Part shown: positions 19,786 through 29,925 of the stretch, one piece after another | Position numbering within the stretch: the first letter of the stretch is position 1 | Layout: each line of letters starts with the position of its first letter | DNA from: Mycolicibacterium psychrotolerans | Lineage (GTDB): Bacteria; Actinomycetota; Actinomycetes; Mycobacteriales; Mycobacteriaceae | NCBI RefSeq assembly: GCF_010729305.1 | Contig: NZ_AP022574.1 | Coordinates: 2,542,001 to 2,606,000, forward strand | DNA length: 64,000 nucleotides | Direction of reading: 5' to 3' | Made by a program: the position numbers and the translations under genes | Notes under the pieces: generated by a model | Told to the model about the DNA's origin: nothing | Database searches by the model: none | The model's input: the letters and a program-made list of their open reading frames with translations, nothing else

Positions 19786-20243
19786 GAGGAAACCCTTTCG
19801 GTCGCCTTTGCCAGTGAATCCAGCAGCGTCTGCGAGCGTCTCGCCACCAGCCGCGCCGCGATCCGCTCGAGGAGCCGGCCCAGCGGGCGGGCCGTCGTGC
19901 GCACCGAGGTGGTCAGCGTGACGGTGGTCCCCGAGTTGATCCGAGACTCACCCCGGGGCAACACGTCCCAGCGGTTCGACACCGACAGCCGGGGCGGCAG
20001 GCCGGCGATCGCGTAGGCGAGGGTCCGGGCCGGCCGGTAGTCGGTGATGGTCTCGACCACGGTGTCGCGGCCCATCTGCACACGCCGGCTCAGCCCCAAG
20101 GGTGGTCGCGCCTCGACGTGGTTGAGCAGGCAGCAGTGGTCGACACCGGCCGCCCACCCGGCCAGGTCGCCGAAGTCGGCCAGCAGCGCCCACACCGCTG
20201 CTGGTTCGGCGGTGAGGGTGCGGGTGCGGCTGAACTCTGCCAT
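19782..20243 (-). CDS. SRPBCC (polyketide cyclase/dehydrase-like) protein
   Basis: 153 aa with the START/Bet v1-like fold expected from FSRTRTLTAEPAAVWALLADF, then VVETITDYRPARTLAYAI. Such proteins bind hydrophobic ligands; catalysis is not implied. The stop overlaps the sulfatase start, so the pair forms an operon and it may bind the sulfatase substrate or product. No transmembrane segment. Confidence 0.83.
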   Translation of the reverse strand: MAEFSRTRTLTAEPAAVWALLADFGDLAGWAAGVDHCCLLNHVEARPPLGLSRRVQMGRDTVVETITDYRPARTLAYAIAGLPPRLSVSNRWDVLPRGESRINSGTTVTLTTSVRTTARPLGRLLERIAARLVARRSQTLLDSLAKATERVSS

Positions 20244-20283
20244 GGGCTCATCATCGCGTGCGGCGGCGACTCGCGCTGGTCGA

Positions 20284-20859
20284 TCAGGTCAAGCGCAGTC
20301 CGCCGATCACGGTGCGGGTGATGGATTCGGCCCGCCGACGGGGGAAAGCGCGTCCTTCGGTCAGCGCGGCGTAGACGATGCCGCCGACGATGGCGTCGGC
20401 GGCGTCGCGTGCCGCCTCCTCGTCACACCCGTGGGCGACCAATCGGCTGCGCAGGCTGTCGTGCAGTGGCGTCGAGAAGCCCGCATTCAGCCGCGCCGCG
20501 GTGTCGGGGTGTTCCATCCCGGCGGTGGTCAGGAAACGCAACATCGCATTCCCCCTGGCTGTGGTCAGTGCCGCCGCCAGTTCGACCGCCCAGGCGCAGA
20601 CGTCCGCGGTGACGTCGGTGCCGGAGGCCACCGGGCGAAGGATCCGGTCGGCGTCTTCGAGGATGACGTCGGCGACCAGGGCGTGCCTGCTGGGCCACCA
20701 GCGGTAGATCGTCTGCTTACCGACGCCCGCCCGGGCGGCCACCGCCTCGATGGTGAGCTTGTCGAAACCGCGGTCGAGCAGCAGTTCGCGGGTCGCCGTG
20801 ACGATGGCCCGGCGCGACTTCTCGCTGCGCCGCCGGGGCGCGGTGACCGCAACGGCCAT
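20284..20859 (-). CDS. TetR family transcriptional regulator
   Basis: 191 aa from ATG 20859, with AGGAGG seven bases upstream. The DNA-binding domain is [34 protein letters not shown], and the rest resembles TetR_C_11/AcrR-like ligand domains. It is divergent from the SDR/acyl-CoA dehydrogenase operon across a 102-bp gap containing a perfect 19-bp palindrome, its probable operator, so it likely represses that operon until an acyl-CoA or steroid-like ligand binds. Confidence 0.9.
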   Translation of the reverse strand: MAVAVTAPRRRSEKSRRAIVTATRELLLDRGFDKLTIEAVAARAGVGKQTIYRWWPSRHALVADVILEDADRILRPVASGTDVTADVCAWAVELAAALTTARGNAMLRFLTTAGMEHPDTAARLNAGFSTPLHDSLRSRLVAHGCDEEAARDAADAIVGGIVYAALTEGRAFPRRRAESITRTVIGGLRLT

Positions 20860-20921
20860 CGGCGACCTCCTGACTGAACACGGCTTTACACGCAGGTGCT
20901 GCAGCCGTAGTGTGCCACAAG

Positions 20922-20940
20922 ACGAGACGGTGCGTCTCGT
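20922..20940. promoter_or_regulatory. 19-bp palindromic operator for the adjacent TetR
   Basis: ACGAGACG-GTG-CGTCTCGT: 8-bp perfect arms around a 3-bp centre, midway between the divergent tetR (start 20859) and SDR (start 20962) genes. Length and symmetry suit a TetR dimer. Confidence 0.65.
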
Positions 20941-20961
20941 GAGAGGCCGACGAAGGGCGAG

Positions 20962-21984
20962 ATGTCGATGGCGGGAACGGCACTGGTGATCGGCGCCAGT
21001 GGTTTCCTCGGATCGCACGTCACCCAGCGGCTCGTCGCGAGGGGCGACGACGTCCGGGTGCTGATCCGCACGACGAGTTCGACCCGGGGCATCGACGGAC
21101 TTCCCGTCGACATCCGCTACGGAGAGATCTTCGATGCCGACGCGGTGCGCTCGGCCATGGACGGCTGCGACGTCGTCTACTACTGCGTCGTCGACGCCCG
21201 ACCCTGGTTGCGCGACCCGCGGCCGCTGTGGCGCACCAACGTCGAGGGTCTGCGCACCGTTCTCGACGTGGCCGTCGACGCACATCTGTGCAAATTCGTG
21301 TTCACCAGTTCCATCGGAACCATCGGCCGGTCACCGGACGGTCTGGCCGACGAGCAGACGGTCCACAACTGGCTCGACATGGGCGGGGACTACATCCGTT
21401 CCCGGGTCGAGGCCGAGAACATGCTGCTGCGTTACTGCGCCGACCGGGGGCTGCCGGGCGTGGCGATGTGCGTGGCCAACACCTTCGGCGCGGGGGACTG
21501 GCTGCCCACCCCGCACGGCGGGATGCTCGCCGCCGCGGTGCGCGGGAAGTTGCCGTTCTTCATCGACGGATACGACGCGGAGGTGGTCGGTATCGACGAC
21601 GCGGCGGAGGCGATGATCCTGGCCGGTGAACGGGGCCGCATCGGCGAACGCTACATCGTCTCCGAGCGCTTCATGAGCATCCGGGAGGTCCACGAGATCG
21701 GTTGTGCGGCGGTCGGTGTGGCCCCACCGAAGGTGGGTGTCCCGATCCGCCTGATGTCGGCGGCCGCGCACGTCGGCGGCGCCGTCGCCCGGGTGCGCGG
21801 CAAGGACACCAGATTCACCCCGCTCAACATCCGGTTGATGCACATCATGACGCCACTCGACCATTCCAAGGCGATGCGGGAACTGTGTTGGCGACCACGC
21901 CCGGCATCCGAGGCGATCGTCGCGGGCGCTCACTTCTTCCGCGATGCGTCGCGGCGATCGACGACCGTGCAGGAGCTCACGTGA
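20962..21984 (+). CDS. Extended SDR / NAD-dependent epimerase-dehydratase, 3-beta-HSD-like
   Basis: 340 aa. The NAD-binding GASGFLGS motif lies at residues 11-18, and the extended-SDR segment FTSSIGTIG at 114-122. The catalytic pair is Y144-x3-R148 (YIRSR), where the family norm is YxxxK; the Lys-to-Arg change could alter or abolish oxidoreductase activity. It heads an operon with the fused acyl-CoA dehydrogenase (GTGA overlap), an Ltp2-like thiolase and DUF35 genes, which suggests beta-hydroxy or 3-hydroxysteroid-type substrates. Confidence 0.85.
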   Translation: MSMAGTALVIGASGFLGSHVTQRLVARGDDVRVLIRTTSSTRGIDGLPVDIRYGEIFDADAVRSAMDGCDVVYYCVVDARPWLRDPRPLWRTNVEGLRTVLDVAVDAHLCKFVFTSSIGTIGRSPDGLADEQTVHNWLDMGGDYIRSRVEAENMLLRYCADRGLPGVAMCVANTFGAGDWLPTPHGGMLAAAVRGKLPFFIDGYDAEVVGIDDAAEAMILAGERGRIGERYIVSERFMSIREVHEIGCAAVGVAPPKVGVPIRLMSAAAHVGGAVARVRGKDTRFTPLNIRLMHIMTPLDHSKAMRELCWRPRPASEAIVAGAHFFRDASRRSTTVQELT

Positions 21985-24209
21985 CGATCGGGCTCACTCC
22001 CGAGCAGGACCAGTTGGCGGCTGCCGTGGCGGATTTCGCCGAGCGGCACGCCCCGATCGAGAAGACTCGCCGGGCCTTCGACTCATTGGCCGCGGGGGAG
22101 CTGCCCGCGTGGTGGGACGAGTTCGTCGCCAACGGTTTTCACGCCGTGCACCTGCCCGAGCGGATCGGGGGACAGGGCGGGACGCTGACCGACACGGCCT
22201 GTGTGGTCGAAGCCGCGGCCACGGCGATGCTGCCCGGTCCGGTGCTGCCCACGATCATCGCCGGCGCCGTGGCGCTGCTGGCCGACGACACCGCCGCCGC
22301 GCACGCGTTGCTCGCACGGCTGGCCGAGGGCGTGCCGGCGGCGCTGATCACCGACCGCGACGGTCTGCGCGCGACGCCGTCCGACACCGGATGGACGGTG
22401 AGCGGCACCTCGGCCGCCACGCCGGGACTGTGCTCTGCCCAAGCGATCCTCGCGCCCGCACGCTCCGGAGGCCGCACCCTGTGGCTGATCATCGACCCCG
22501 CCGCAGCGGGCGCCGAGATCACCCCGCTCATGGGTACCGACAAGACCATCGACGTCGGCGCCCTGCGGCTCGACGGATATCGCTGCGCAGCGGATGGGCA
22601 GCTCATCGGCATCGACGACGAACGGGCCCGCTGCCTGGCGGTCGCACTCACGGCCGGCGCCACCTCAGGAGTCATCCGGTGGTGTGTGCGCGCCGTGACC
22701 GAGCACCTGCGCACCCGCGAGCAGTTCGGCCGCCCCATCGGGTCGTTCCAGGCGCTGCAGCATCAGGCGGCCATGTTGCTGGTCAACAGCGAGCTCGCGA
22801 CCGCAGCGGCGTGGGACGCGGTGCGCTCGGCGTCGGAGTCCCTGGCGCAGAACCGGATCGCGGCCGCCTCTGCCGCCCTGATGGCGGTCGGTCCCGCGCC
22901 CGACCTGGTGCTCGACACGCTGACCATGTTCGGCGCCATCGGGTACACCTGGGAACACGACCTGCACCTGTACTGGCGCAAGGCCACCAGCCTGGCCGCC
23001 TCGATCGGGCCGGCGAGCCGCTACGCCCACGAGCTCGGCGAACTCACGCGCACCGAGAGCCGCTACGTCGCAGTCGATCTCGGCGACCTCGATGCTGAGT
23101 TCCGGGCCACCGTCGCCGGTGTCCTCGACAAGGCGGCCATGCTGCGCAACGACCGGCCGGGGCGGCAGGGGGACTACGAGAACCTGGCCGTCGGCCCGCA
23201 GCGCACCCTGCTCGCCGACACCGGGCTGATCGCGCCGCACTGGCCGCGGCCCTGGGGCGTCGACGCCACGGCGCTGCAGCAGTTGATCATCGACGAGGAG
23301 TTCGCCAAGCGGCCGCAGCTCGTGCGGCCGTCGCTGGGCATCGCGGAGTGGATCATGCCGTCGCTGATCAGTTCCGCGCCCGAACACGTTGCGCAGCGGT
23401 TCATTCCGCCGACCCAACGGGGTGAGCTGGGCTGGTGCCAGCTGTTCAGTGAGCCCGGTGCCGGCTCCGATCTGGCAGCGCTGACGACGCGCGCGACGAA
23501 GGTCGACGGCGGCTGGCGGATCAACGGCCACAAGATCTGGACCTCGTCGGCGCACACGGCCGACTTCGGGGCACTGCTGGCACGCACCGATCCGGACGCG
23601 GCCAAGCATCGCGGCATCGGCTACTTCATCGTCGACATGCGCTCCGAGGGCATCGACGTTCAGCCGATCCGGCAGGCGACCGGCGAAGCCCACTTCAACG
23701 AGGTCTTCCTCACCGACGTGTTCGTTTCCGACGAACTGCTGCTCGGCGGTCCGACGGACGGCTGGAATCTGGCGATCGCGACCATGGCGCAGGAGCGGGT
23801 GGCCATCAGCGGTTACGTCAACTTCGACCGGGCCCGCATTCTGCGTGCGCTGGCCAACGAGGGCGGCCAGGACCATGTCCGGGTGCGCAGCGCGCTCGGG
23901 GAAGCCGACGCCTACGCCACCGCGATCAAGGTGCTCGCCGTGCGCGAGGTGCTGCGCCTGCTCGACGGGCAGGCGCCGGGGCCGGCGTCGAGCATCGCCA
24001 AGGTGGCGATGAACGTGATGCTGCGCAGGACCTTCGCGGCGAGTCTCGACCTGTCCGCTCCCGCGGGACTGCTCGAGGACGCCGGGCCGGGAGGGGCGCC
24101 GCTGGTGGAACAATATTTCCATCTACCGGCCGAATTGATCGGCGGGGGGACCAGGGAGATCCAGCTCAACATCATCGCCCAGATGATCCTCGGGCTGCCC
24201 CGCGCCTGA
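21981..24209 (+). CDS. Fused two-domain acyl-CoA dehydrogenase (FadE34-like layout)
   Basis: 742 aa from the GTG at 21981, made of two acyl-CoA dehydrogenase units in tandem. The first ends with GAIGYTWEHDLHLYWRKA, the second runs from about residue 375 to the FHLPAELIGGGTREIQLN terminus. The second unit carries the FAD/substrate segment WCQLFSEPGAGSDLAALTT and NGHKIWTS. Fusions like this stand in for the alpha2beta2 FadE pairs that oxidise bulky steroid side-chain CoA thioesters. Coupled to the upstream SDR and followed 15 bp later by the thiolase. Confidence 0.9.
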   Translation: MTIGLTPEQDQLAAAVADFAERHAPIEKTRRAFDSLAAGELPAWWDEFVANGFHAVHLPERIGGQGGTLTDTACVVEAAATAMLPGPVLPTIIAGAVALLADDTAAAHALLARLAEGVPAALITDRDGLRATPSDTGWTVSGTSAATPGLCSAQAILAPARSGGRTLWLIIDPAAAGAEITPLMGTDKTIDVGALRLDGYRCAADGQLIGIDDERARCLAVALTAGATSGVIRWCVRAVTEHLRTREQFGRPIGSFQALQHQAAMLLVNSELATAAAWDAVRSASESLAQNRIAAASAALMAVGPAPDLVLDTLTMFGAIGYTWEHDLHLYWRKATSLAASIGPASRYAHELGELTRTESRYVAVDLGDLDAEFRATVAGVLDKAAMLRNDRPGRQGDYENLAVGPQRTLLADTGLIAPHWPRPWGVDATALQQLIIDEEFAKRPQLVRPSLGIAEWIMPSLISSAPEHVAQRFIPPTQRGELGWCQLFSEPGAGSDLAALTTRATKVDGGWRINGHKIWTSSAHTADFGALLARTDPDAAKHRGIGYFIVDMRSEGIDVQPIRQATGEAHFNEVFLTDVFVSDELLLGGPTDGWNLAIATMAQERVAISGYVNFDRARILRALANEGGQDHVRVRSALGEADAYATAIKVLAVREVLRLLDGQAPGPASSIAKVAMNVMLRRTFAASLDLSAPAGLLEDAGPGGAPLVEQYFHLPAELIGGGTREIQLNIIAQMILGLPRA

Positions 24210-24224
24210 ACGACAGGAGAGCAC

Positions 24225-25433
24225 ATGGGATTACGTGGAGAGGCCGCCATCGTCGGCTACGTGGAACTGCCGCCGGAGCGGATGAGCAAGGCCACCGTCG
24301 CCCCGTTCATGATCGAGCAGTGGGCCGAGCTCGCTTCCGCCGCTCTCGCCGACGCGGGACTCGCCGGAACCGATGTCGACGGGATCGTCACCACCCACCT
24401 CGCCGAGTCGGAGATCTTCGTTCCGTCGACCGTTGCCGAATATCTGGGAGTGCGGGCGAATTTCGCCGAGCTCGTCGATCTCGGCGGGGCGAGCGCCGCG
24501 GGCATGGTGTGGCGGGCCGCGGCGGCGATCGAGTTGGGGATCTGCGACGTGGTGCTGTGCGTGATCCCGGCGCGCTACCTCACTCCGACGTCGGACAAGT
24601 TGCCCCGACCGATGACCGACGCGGTGTTCTTCGGCGCGTCGAGCAACCAATACGGTTCGCCGCAGGCCGAATTCGAGATCCCCTACGGCAACCTCGGCCA
24701 GAACGGCCCGTACGGTCAGGTCGCCCAGCGGTATGCGTCGATCTACGGCTACGACGAACGGGCCATGGCGAAGATCGTGGTGGATCAGCGCGTCAACGCC
24801 AACCACACCGACGGCGCGATCTGGAAGGACACGCCACTGACCATCGAGGACGTGCTGGCCAGCCCGGTGATCGCCGACCCGCTGCACATGCTCGAGATCG
24901 TGATGCCGTGTCTCGGCGGCGCCGCCGTCGTGGTGGCGGCCGCCGACGTCGCCGCCCGCTCCGCGAACCGGCCGGTGTGGATCAGGGGTTTCGGCGAGCA
25001 GGTTCCCTACAAGACACCCACGTATGCCGAGGACCTGTTGCAGACGCCGATAATCCGGGCCGCCGAGACCGCTTTCGCCATGTCGGGACTGACGCGTGCC
25101 CAGATGGACATGGTGTCGATCTATGACTGCTACACCATCACGGTGCTGTTGAGTCTCGAGGACGCCGGGTTCTGCGAGAAGGGCAAGGGCATGGAGTTCG
25201 TCTCCCGGCACGACCTCACCTTCCGCGGCGACTTCCCGCTCAACACCGCGGGCGGTCAACTGGGTTTCGGTCAGGCGGCCAATGCCGGCGGGATGCATCA
25301 CGTGTGTGACGCGGCCCGGCAGATCATGGGCCGCGCGGGTGCGGCCCAGGTGCCCGACTGCAACCGCGCGTTCGTCTCGGGCAACGGCGGCATCCTGTCC
25401 GAACAGACCACGCTCGTGCTGGAAGGGGATTGA
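24225..25433 (+). CDS. Thiolase-fold lipid-transfer-like protein (putative Ltp2-type aldolase)
   Basis: 402 aa. The thiolase fold is clear, but the nucleophile position is DLGGAS (residues 86-91) with no Cys, so it cannot be a normal thiolase. This and the neighbouring DUF35 protein match the Ltp2/ChsH2-DUF35 arrangement, in which the pair acts as a retro-aldolase on beta-hydroxy-acyl-CoA side chains. The C-terminal GGMHH replaces the thiolase GHP motif. Inferred function: carbon-carbon cleavage after the FadE step. Confidence 0.85.
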   Translation: MGLRGEAAIVGYVELPPERMSKATVAPFMIEQWAELASAALADAGLAGTDVDGIVTTHLAESEIFVPSTVAEYLGVRANFAELVDLGGASAAGMVWRAAAAIELGICDVVLCVIPARYLTPTSDKLPRPMTDAVFFGASSNQYGSPQAEFEIPYGNLGQNGPYGQVAQRYASIYGYDERAMAKIVVDQRVNANHTDGAIWKDTPLTIEDVLASPVIADPLHMLEIVMPCLGGAAVVVAAADVAARSANRPVWIRGFGEQVPYKTPTYAEDLLQTPIIRAAETAFAMSGLTRAQMDMVSIYDCYTITVLLSLEDAGFCEKGKGMEFVSRHDLTFRGDFPLNTAGGQLGFGQAANAGGMHHVCDAARQIMGRAGAAQVPDCNRAFVSGNGGILSEQTTLVLEGD

Positions 25434-25435
25434 CC

Positions 25436-25858
25436 GTGGACCACACCTTCACACGGCCGATGCCGGTCAAGACACCCACAACGGCACCGTTCTGGGACGG
25501 GCTGGCCGACCATCGCGTCGTCATCCAGTACTCGCCCTCGTCGCAGTCCTACGTCTTCTATCCTCGGGTGCGCGCCCCGGGCACCCTCGCCGACGATCTG
25601 CAATGGCGGGAGATCTCCGGGCTGGGCACGCTGTACTCCTACACCGTCGCACGCCGGCCCGTCGGCCCCCACTTCGCCGATGCGGTGCCGCAGCTGCTGG
25701 CGATCGTCGAATGGGATGAGGGACCGCGGTTCTCGACCGAGCTGGTCAACGTCGAGCCGGCCGACATCAAGATCGGCATGCGGGTGCGACCGGTGTTCTG
25801 CGATTACCCCGACCACGACGTCACGCTGCTGCGCTACGAGCCCGCCGGCGCCGCATGA
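25436..25858 (+). CDS. DUF35 OB-fold protein lacking the zinc ribbon cysteines
   Basis: 140 aa from the GTG at 25436, preceded by GGAAGGGG; a TTG at 25430 is the alternative. The OB-fold half is intact (GTLYSYTVARRPVGPHFAD and GMRVRPVFCDYPD). The usual four ribbon cysteines are absent: the matching stretch reads VIQYSPSSQSYVFYPR. It probably partners the thiolase-fold protein just upstream, as Ltp2 does with a DUF35 domain. Confidence 0.85.
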   Translation: MDHTFTRPMPVKTPTTAPFWDGLADHRVVIQYSPSSQSYVFYPRVRAPGTLADDLQWREISGLGTLYSYTVARRPVGPHFADAVPQLLAIVEWDEGPRFSTELVNVEPADIKIGMRVRPVFCDYPDHDVTLLRYEPAGAA

Positions 25859-26268
25859 GCGACGCCGAAGACAAGCAGGAGATCACTGACGTCCTGATCC
25901 GCTATGCGACCGGAATCGACACCCGTGACTGGCCGCTGTTCCGCACGGTCTTCACCGAGGACTGCCGGCTGGACTACGGCGAGATCGGAATCTGGCACGG
26001 TGTCGATGCGGTGACCGAGTTCATGGTGGCCGCGCATGCGCCGGCGGGACACACCATGCACCGGATCACCAACCCGGTGGTGACCGTCGACGGCGACACC
26101 GCCCGGGCGCGCGCCTATGTCGACGCGCTGATCATGGCCGCTGACAACGAATCCGGCGTCCACGCGGCAGGTGTCTACGACGACGAGTTCGTCCGCACCG
26201 GCCAGGGCTGGCGGCTCGCGCGTCGCCGGTTCACCACCGTCCTGGTGAGAACGGTCGGCGACTCATGA
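25855..26268 (+). CDS. SnoaL-like / NTF2-fold protein
   Basis: 137 aa, ATGA-coupled to the DUF35 gene. Starts [25 protein letters not shown], the usual opening of SnoaL_4 domain proteins, which are ligand-binding or isomerase/hydratase-like. It probably completes the operon beginning at 20962. Its end overlaps the convergent transporter gene by 6 bp. Confidence 0.87.
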   Translation: MSDAEDKQEITDVLIRYATGIDTRDWPLFRTVFTEDCRLDYGEIGIWHGVDAVTEFMVAAHAPAGHTMHRITNPVVTVDGDTARARAYVDALIMAADNESGVHAAGVYDDEFVRTGQGWRLARRRFTTVLVRTVGDS

Positions 26269-27594
26269 TCTATCGCCCTGCGCGACCAGCTTTCGCAGCG
26301 GACGGCGCGCGGTCTCGCGCATCGTCAGCACGGTCAGCAGCGTGACGATGGCGGCGCCGATCACGTAGTACGCCGGGGCGATCTGGTTGCCCGTCCGCGC
26401 CACCAGCCAGGTGGCCACATACGGGGCGGTGCCGCCGAACAGGGCCACCGAGATGTTGTAGCCGATCGAGTATCCACTGGACCGGACGCGGGTGGCGAAC
26501 AACTCGGCGCCCGCGGCCAGCGCCGTCGACGCGAACACCGACTCGATGGCGGCCAGGGCCGCGTGGGCGGTGATCGCGGCGGCCAGCGAGCCGCTGTTGA
26601 GCAGAAGGAACAGCGGATAGGTGAAGGCCGTGAACAGGACCGAACCCGCGATCAGCAGCGGCTTCCGTCCGATCCGGTCCGACAGCGCGCCCAGCGGCGG
26701 GATCAACGCTATCGCGACGACGCTGGCGACGGTGATGGACACGAACGCATCGGTCTTGCCGAACCCCAATGTCTTGGTGAAATAGCTTGGCAGGAAAGTG
26801 AAGACGACGTAGAAGCCGACGTTGTGGATGATCACCAGCCCGATGATCTGCAGGATGGGCCGCCATGCGGTGGTGACGGCCTCCTTCAGCGGGGAGGACG
26901 ACAATTCACCCGTCTCGCGCAGCTCTTCGAACTCGGGGGTGTCACCAAGGCGCGTCCGGATGTAGAGGCCGACGGCGCCGAGCAGACCGGCGATCAGGAA
27001 CGGTATCCGCCAGCCGTAGGTGTCCATGGCCGACTCGGACAGCATGGCCTCCAGAGCGGTGACGGTCACCGAGCCGAGCAGGAAACCCACCACCACAGAC
27101 CAGACGAGGAACGACACCACGAATCCGCGGTGCCGGTCGGAGGCGTACTCGGCCAGAAAGCACGCCCCGCTGCCGTATTCGCCGCCGGCGGAGAACCCCT
27201 GCAGACAGCGCAGGAGCAGCAGCAGGATCGGCGCGAACACGCCGATGCTCTGATAGCTGGGGACCAGACCGATGGCGAGCGTGGAGGCCGACATCATCAG
27301 GATGACCAGCGCCAGCACCTTCTGCCGGCCGATCCGGTCGGCCAGGGGGCCGAAGAAGAAGCCGCCCAGTGGTCGCATGAAGAACGCCGCGGCGAAGATC
27401 GCGAAGGTGTTCAGCAGCGCGGCGGTCTCGTCGCCCGGGGGAAAGAACTTCTCGGCGATGTAGGTCGCGAGGAAGCCGTAGATCGCGAAGTCGAACCATT
27501 CGACGGTGTTGCCGATCGCTGCTCCGCGCACCGCCTTCGCGACGGTGCCGGATGTGGCATGGGTGCGGCGCGGGTGCGCATGTTCGACGGTCAT
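26263..27594 (-). CDS. MFS transporter, metabolite:H+ symporter (MHS) family
   Basis: 443 aa from the ATG at 27594, with GGAGG six bases upstream; the GTG at 27597 is one codon earlier. About 12 membrane helices. The signatures [33 protein letters not shown] and [11 protein letters not shown] place it with the shikimate, proline/betaine and citrate type symporters. The substrate is likely a small carboxylate. It is coupled to the DUF1445 gene upstream (TGATG), so the pair may import and process one compound. Confidence 0.9.
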   Translation of the reverse strand: MTVEHAHPRRTHATSGTVAKAVRGAAIGNTVEWFDFAIYGFLATYIAEKFFPPGDETAALLNTFAIFAAAFFMRPLGGFFFGPLADRIGRQKVLALVILMMSASTLAIGLVPSYQSIGVFAPILLLLLRCLQGFSAGGEYGSGACFLAEYASDRHRGFVVSFLVWSVVVGFLLGSVTVTALEAMLSESAMDTYGWRIPFLIAGLLGAVGLYIRTRLGDTPEFEELRETGELSSSPLKEAVTTAWRPILQIIGLVIIHNVGFYVVFTFLPSYFTKTLGFGKTDAFVSITVASVVAIALIPPLGALSDRIGRKPLLIAGSVLFTAFTYPLFLLLNSGSLAAAITAHAALAAIESVFASTALAAGAELFATRVRSSGYSIGYNISVALFGGTAPYVATWLVARTGNQIAPAYYVIGAAIVTLLTVLTMRETARRPLRKLVAQGDRS

Positions 27595-28424
27595 CACGAT
27601 CCTCCGGGCGGTCGGGGTGCAGGGGCCGCAGTGTCGTAGTGCTCGTGGGGGAGGTCAGTGATGAACATGTGTCCGGGCGCGTGGACGATCGCCACCGGCG
27701 GCCTGGCGCGCTGCACCGCCATCTGCGGTGTCACCCCGCACGCCCAGAACACCGGGATCTCGCCGTCGGCGATCGACACCGGATCGCCGAAGTCGGGGGA
27801 GGCGAGGTCGGCGATGCCCAGCGCGGCCGGGTCGCCCGCGTGCACGGGGGCGCCGTGCATGGCCGGGAAGCGCGCCGTCACGCGCGCGGCGCGCGCCAGA
27901 TCGGCGGGAGGCATCGGACGCATCGAGACCACCATCGCTCCATGGAACGGTCCGGCGGGCACACAGGGCCGGTCGGTCACGTACATCGGCACGTTGGTGT
28001 GCTGACGTTGGTGCGCAAGAGGGACACCGGCCGCCGCCAGCGCCCACTCGAAGGTGAAGGAACACCCCAGCAGGAAGGCCACCAGATCGGCTCGCCAGTA
28101 GCGGTGCACGTCGGTCGGTTCGTCGATGCACCGCCCGTCGGCGAACACGCGATAACGCGGGACGTCGCTGCGCAGATCGGCCGCGGCCGCGAGTGTCTCC
28201 GGGCAGGGGTTGCCCGTGCCGCTCACGTCGAGCAGGGGGCACGGTCCCGGATTGCGGACACAGAACCGCAGGAAATCCAGCGCGTACGCCTCGGGCAGGA
28301 CCACCAGGTTGGCTTGAGCGAAACCTGGCGCCAGGCCGCTCGTGGGGCCGGTGTGGCGGCCGGCGCGGATGTCGGCGCGCGCCCGCACCGCAGCGGTCAC
28401 ATCCCGGGCTGCGGCGGTTCGCAT
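27594..28424 (-). CDS. DUF1445 family putative hydro-lyase / D-glutamate cyclase-like
   Basis: 276 aa from the ATG at 28424; the longer frame back to 28526 has no supported start. Contains [30 protein letters not shown] and the [12 protein letters not shown] block that defines the family, plus CGVTPQMAV near the C-terminus. Members convert amino- or hydroxy-acids by cyclisation or dehydration, often beside an MHS transporter. Substrate unknown. Confidence 0.87.
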   Translation of the reverse strand: MRTAAARDVTAAVRARADIRAGRHTGPTSGLAPGFAQANLVVLPEAYALDFLRFCVRNPGPCPLLDVSGTGNPCPETLAAAADLRSDVPRYRVFADGRCIDEPTDVHRYWRADLVAFLLGCSFTFEWALAAAGVPLAHQRQHTNVPMYVTDRPCVPAGPFHGAMVVSMRPMPPADLARAARVTARFPAMHGAPVHAGDPAALGIADLASPDFGDPVSIADGEIPVFWACGVTPQMAVQRARPPVAIVHAPGHMFITDLPHEHYDTAAPAPRPPGGS

Positions 28425-28453
28425 ACGCGAGCATTCCCCGTTAGCGTACGGAA

Positions 28454-29911
28454 CTAACGCGCAGGTGAGCCGGGTGCGTAGAGATGGGTGACGTCGGAGC
28501 GTCCCCGCAGGGTGGTCTCCCCGCACGGTGACCAGTGCGCCTGTTCGCCGGCGCAGGCCCGGGCGAATGCCGCACCGGAACTCACGACCCGGCCGGGGTG
28601 CTCCTTGGCGCAGTCGGCAAGGCGCGCCGCCTCGTTCACGGGGTCGCCGATCACGGTGTACTCGTAGCGGTTCTCCGCTCCGATGTTGCCTGCGAACACT
28701 GGACCGGCCGACACGCCGATACCGAAATCAACGCTGAGACTGGTCAATTCGCCGGCGAGGGTGCGGGCGACGGCCAGCGCGGCCGACGCGGGGTCGGCGA
28801 TGCGCAGCGGCGCGCCGAACACCGCCAGCGCGGCGTCGCCCTGGAACTTGTTGATCAGCCCGTGCCGCGCGTCGACCTCGGCGACGACGATGCGGAAGAA
28901 GTCGTTGAGGATCCGGGCCACCTCGTGCGGTTCCCGCTCGACGGCCAACTGTGTCGAGTCGGTGAGGTCGACGAACAGCACGGCCGCCTCCCGTTCGTCG
29001 CCCGCGGGAGACTCGCCCTGCTCCAGTGCGCGGCGGGCCACCTCCTCGCCGACGTGTCGTCCGAACAGGTCGTGCAGCCGGTCGCGTTCTCGGAGGCCTG
29101 CGACCATGCGGTTGAATCCAGTTTGCAGACGGCCGATCTCGGACCATTCGTACACGTCGACGCTGCCCTCGATGTCGCCCCTCTCGACATCGGCCATCGC
29201 CGCCACCACCTGGCCGATCGGATCCGAGATCGACATCGACACCACGAGCATCGCGCGCAACCCGAGGACCACGGCCACCAGCGCCAGCACCAGCAGCGCG
29301 AGCTCGATCGGGCTGTCCTGGGTCAACAGCCAGTTGCGGTACCGCAGGATCAGCAGCAGTGCGATCGCGGTGCCCGGCAGTGCCGTACACAACGTCCACA
29401 TCAGGATCAGACGCGCGCGCACCCCGGGTGCGGCGGGCCGTTCGCCCGGGGGCACGCGGGCCATCAGCGGCCGCAACGTGCGGAGGGTGAACAGGAAACC
29501 GGTGCACACCGCGGCGATCGCGCCGAAGAGCAGCGTCGTGGTGATAACGACGAACACCGACGCGTCGGCGTCGCGGTTGAGCGGAACCAGCACCGCTGCG
29601 GTCAACAACCACGGGGCCACCATGATCCCCGCCTGGCGACGGATGATCTTGGCGGTGGTGGCGATCTCGGCAGGAGTTGGCCGACGCCCCGCCGACAGCC
29701 AGCGCACCGACGGCCGCAGGATGGCGAGCGCGCCGAGTCCGACGGTGGTCGTGCCGACGGTCACGACGACGACCAGGGTGACGATGTTGCCGACCGTGAC
29801 GACACCGCGCCCGCCCAGCGCTCCCACGATGGCCACGACTTCGGCGACAGTGAGGAGGTAGGCCGTGGTCAGACCCACCGCGTACCGGGTCAGCAGCCGC
29901 CGTGGCCTCAC
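28454..29911 (-). CDS. Membrane-bound class III adenylyl cyclase with HAMP domain
   Basis: 485 aa from GTG 29911. About six N-terminal membrane helices (residues ~10-240), a HAMP linker (SISDPIGQVVAAMADVERGD), then the cyclase domain. The metal aspartates are in VLFVDLTDST and KFQGDAALAVFG, the adenine-selecting Lys is the K of that KFQGD, and the transition-state Asn and Arg are in VNEAARL. The layout is that of M. tuberculosis Rv1318c-Rv1320c and Rv3645, so it should make cAMP in response to membrane or fatty-acid cues. It follows the small gene at 29926 on the same strand after 14 bp. Confidence 0.93.
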   Translation of the reverse strand: MRPRRLLTRYAVGLTTAYLLTVAEVVAIVGALGGRGVVTVGNIVTLVVVVTVGTTTVGLGALAILRPSVRWLSAGRRPTPAEIATTAKIIRRQAGIMVAPWLLTAAVLVPLNRDADASVFVVITTTLLFGAIAAVCTGFLFTLRTLRPLMARVPPGERPAAPGVRARLILMWTLCTALPGTAIALLLILRYRNWLLTQDSPIELALLVLALVAVVLGLRAMLVVSMSISDPIGQVVAAMADVERGDIEGSVDVYEWSEIGRLQTGFNRMVAGLRERDRLHDLFGRHVGEEVARRALEQGESPAGDEREAAVLFVDLTDSTQLAVEREPHEVARILNDFFRIVVAEVDARHGLINKFQGDAALAVFGAPLRIADPASAALAVARTLAGELTSLSVDFGIGVSAGPVFAGNIGAENRYEYTVIGDPVNEAARLADCAKEHPGRVVSSGAAFARACAGEQAHWSPCGETTLRGRSDVTHLYAPGSPAR

Positions 29912-29925
29912 ACGGGGAGAAGCTA

